A DNA stretch of 64,000 bases from Micromonospora fulviviridis (GTDB lineage Bacteria; Actinomycetota; Actinomycetes; Mycobacteriales; Micromonosporaceae), in NCBI RefSeq assembly GCF_014648395.1, contig NZ_BMRA01000002.1:528113-592112 (forward strand), written 5' to 3'. Made by a program: the position numbers and the translations under genes. The first letter of the stretch is position 1. The number at the start of each line of letters is the position of its first letter. Below the pieces are notes generated by a model. The model was not told where the DNA came from and ran no database searches. It saw only the letters and a list, made by a program, of their open reading frames with translations. Below are positions 63,926 to 64,000 of this stretch, piece after piece.

Positions 63926-64000
63926 AACCACGCCCGCGGTACCCAGCGGGCCGGGCTCCGTGCGCGGTGGGGCCGGGGGAAAGGCGACGGGCGCCGCACC

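Overview
The window is about 72-75% G+C by eye and reads as a chromosomal segment of a Micromonospora-like actinobacterium. This is inferred from codon use, frequent GTG starts, a mycobacterial-type mec-cysO-cysM sulfur-carrier module, a SigC-like sigma factor, many secreted or lipid-anchored wall enzymes, and a recurrent leaderless promoter layout in which TANNNT sits exactly 6 nt before the start codon. No rRNA, CRISPR array or prophage is visible. Four tRNA genes are present: two identical Lys(CTT) genes, His(GTG) and Leu(TAG). LAYOUT. 1-2240: a truncated Clp-N/HTH protein behind a double palindromic operator, an LPXTG-anchored protein and a secreted lysozyme-like protein with two tandem GGAAT-N18-GTTGTA promoters. 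2240-2920 is non-coding and carries three related hairpins. 2916-7360: tRNA-Lys, a quinone oxidoreductase, a second identical tRNA-Lys, two tandem lipoprotein L,D-transpeptidases and tRNA-His. 7462-16338: oligoribonuclease, a GT87 mannosyltransferase, a membrane protein, copper genes (YcnI, CopC-CopD fusion) divergent from an operon of SigC-like sigma factor, MauE/DoxX protein, DsbA-like protein and a His-rich membrane protein. 16398-19093: an ECF-type metal importer (M, N-like, Q, O) preceded by a Nur-like box, so probably for nickel. 19231-22463: a Bcp peroxiredoxin, then an HNH endonuclease gene split by a 1,766-bp IS200/IS605 element (TnpA plus TnpB), ending inside tRNA-Leu. 22519-35347: acetyltransferase, expansin, methyltransferase, LCP ligase, and a translationally coupled five-gene surface-polysaccharide operon that ends in a GH10 xylanase, followed by a GT2 enzyme and a degenerate trypsin-like membrane protein. 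35544-40726: a small secreted protein, a putative immunity protein and a 1,381-residue polymorphic toxin with ALF repeats, Ala-rich coils and a Hint domain. 40913-48783: histidine utilisation, an RpiR regulator followed by hutU, an M20 amidohydrolase, hutF, hutI and hutH. 48823-55967: XRE regulator/SDR pair, rph-rdgB, an MBL-fold hydrolase, then the clpS-DUF2017-mec-cysO-cysM cluster. 56083-63701: a GTPase-like protein divergent from a LAL-type LuxR regulator, pncB-pncA for NAD salvage, and an MFS transporter. 63702-64000 carries two related inverted repeats. HOW THE PARTS WORK TOGETHER. Several modules deal with the envelope and its stress: L,D-transpeptidases, lysozyme-like protein, LCP, polysaccharide operon, DsbA/MauE and the copper genes. 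The hut genes convert histidine to glutamate, with an M20 enzyme standing where HutG is expected. The most unusual single feature is CysO: its obligatory Gly-Gly terminus is followed by a 30-residue Ala-rich tail, so it should need processing, and the adjacent JAMM protease Mec is the obvious candidate.
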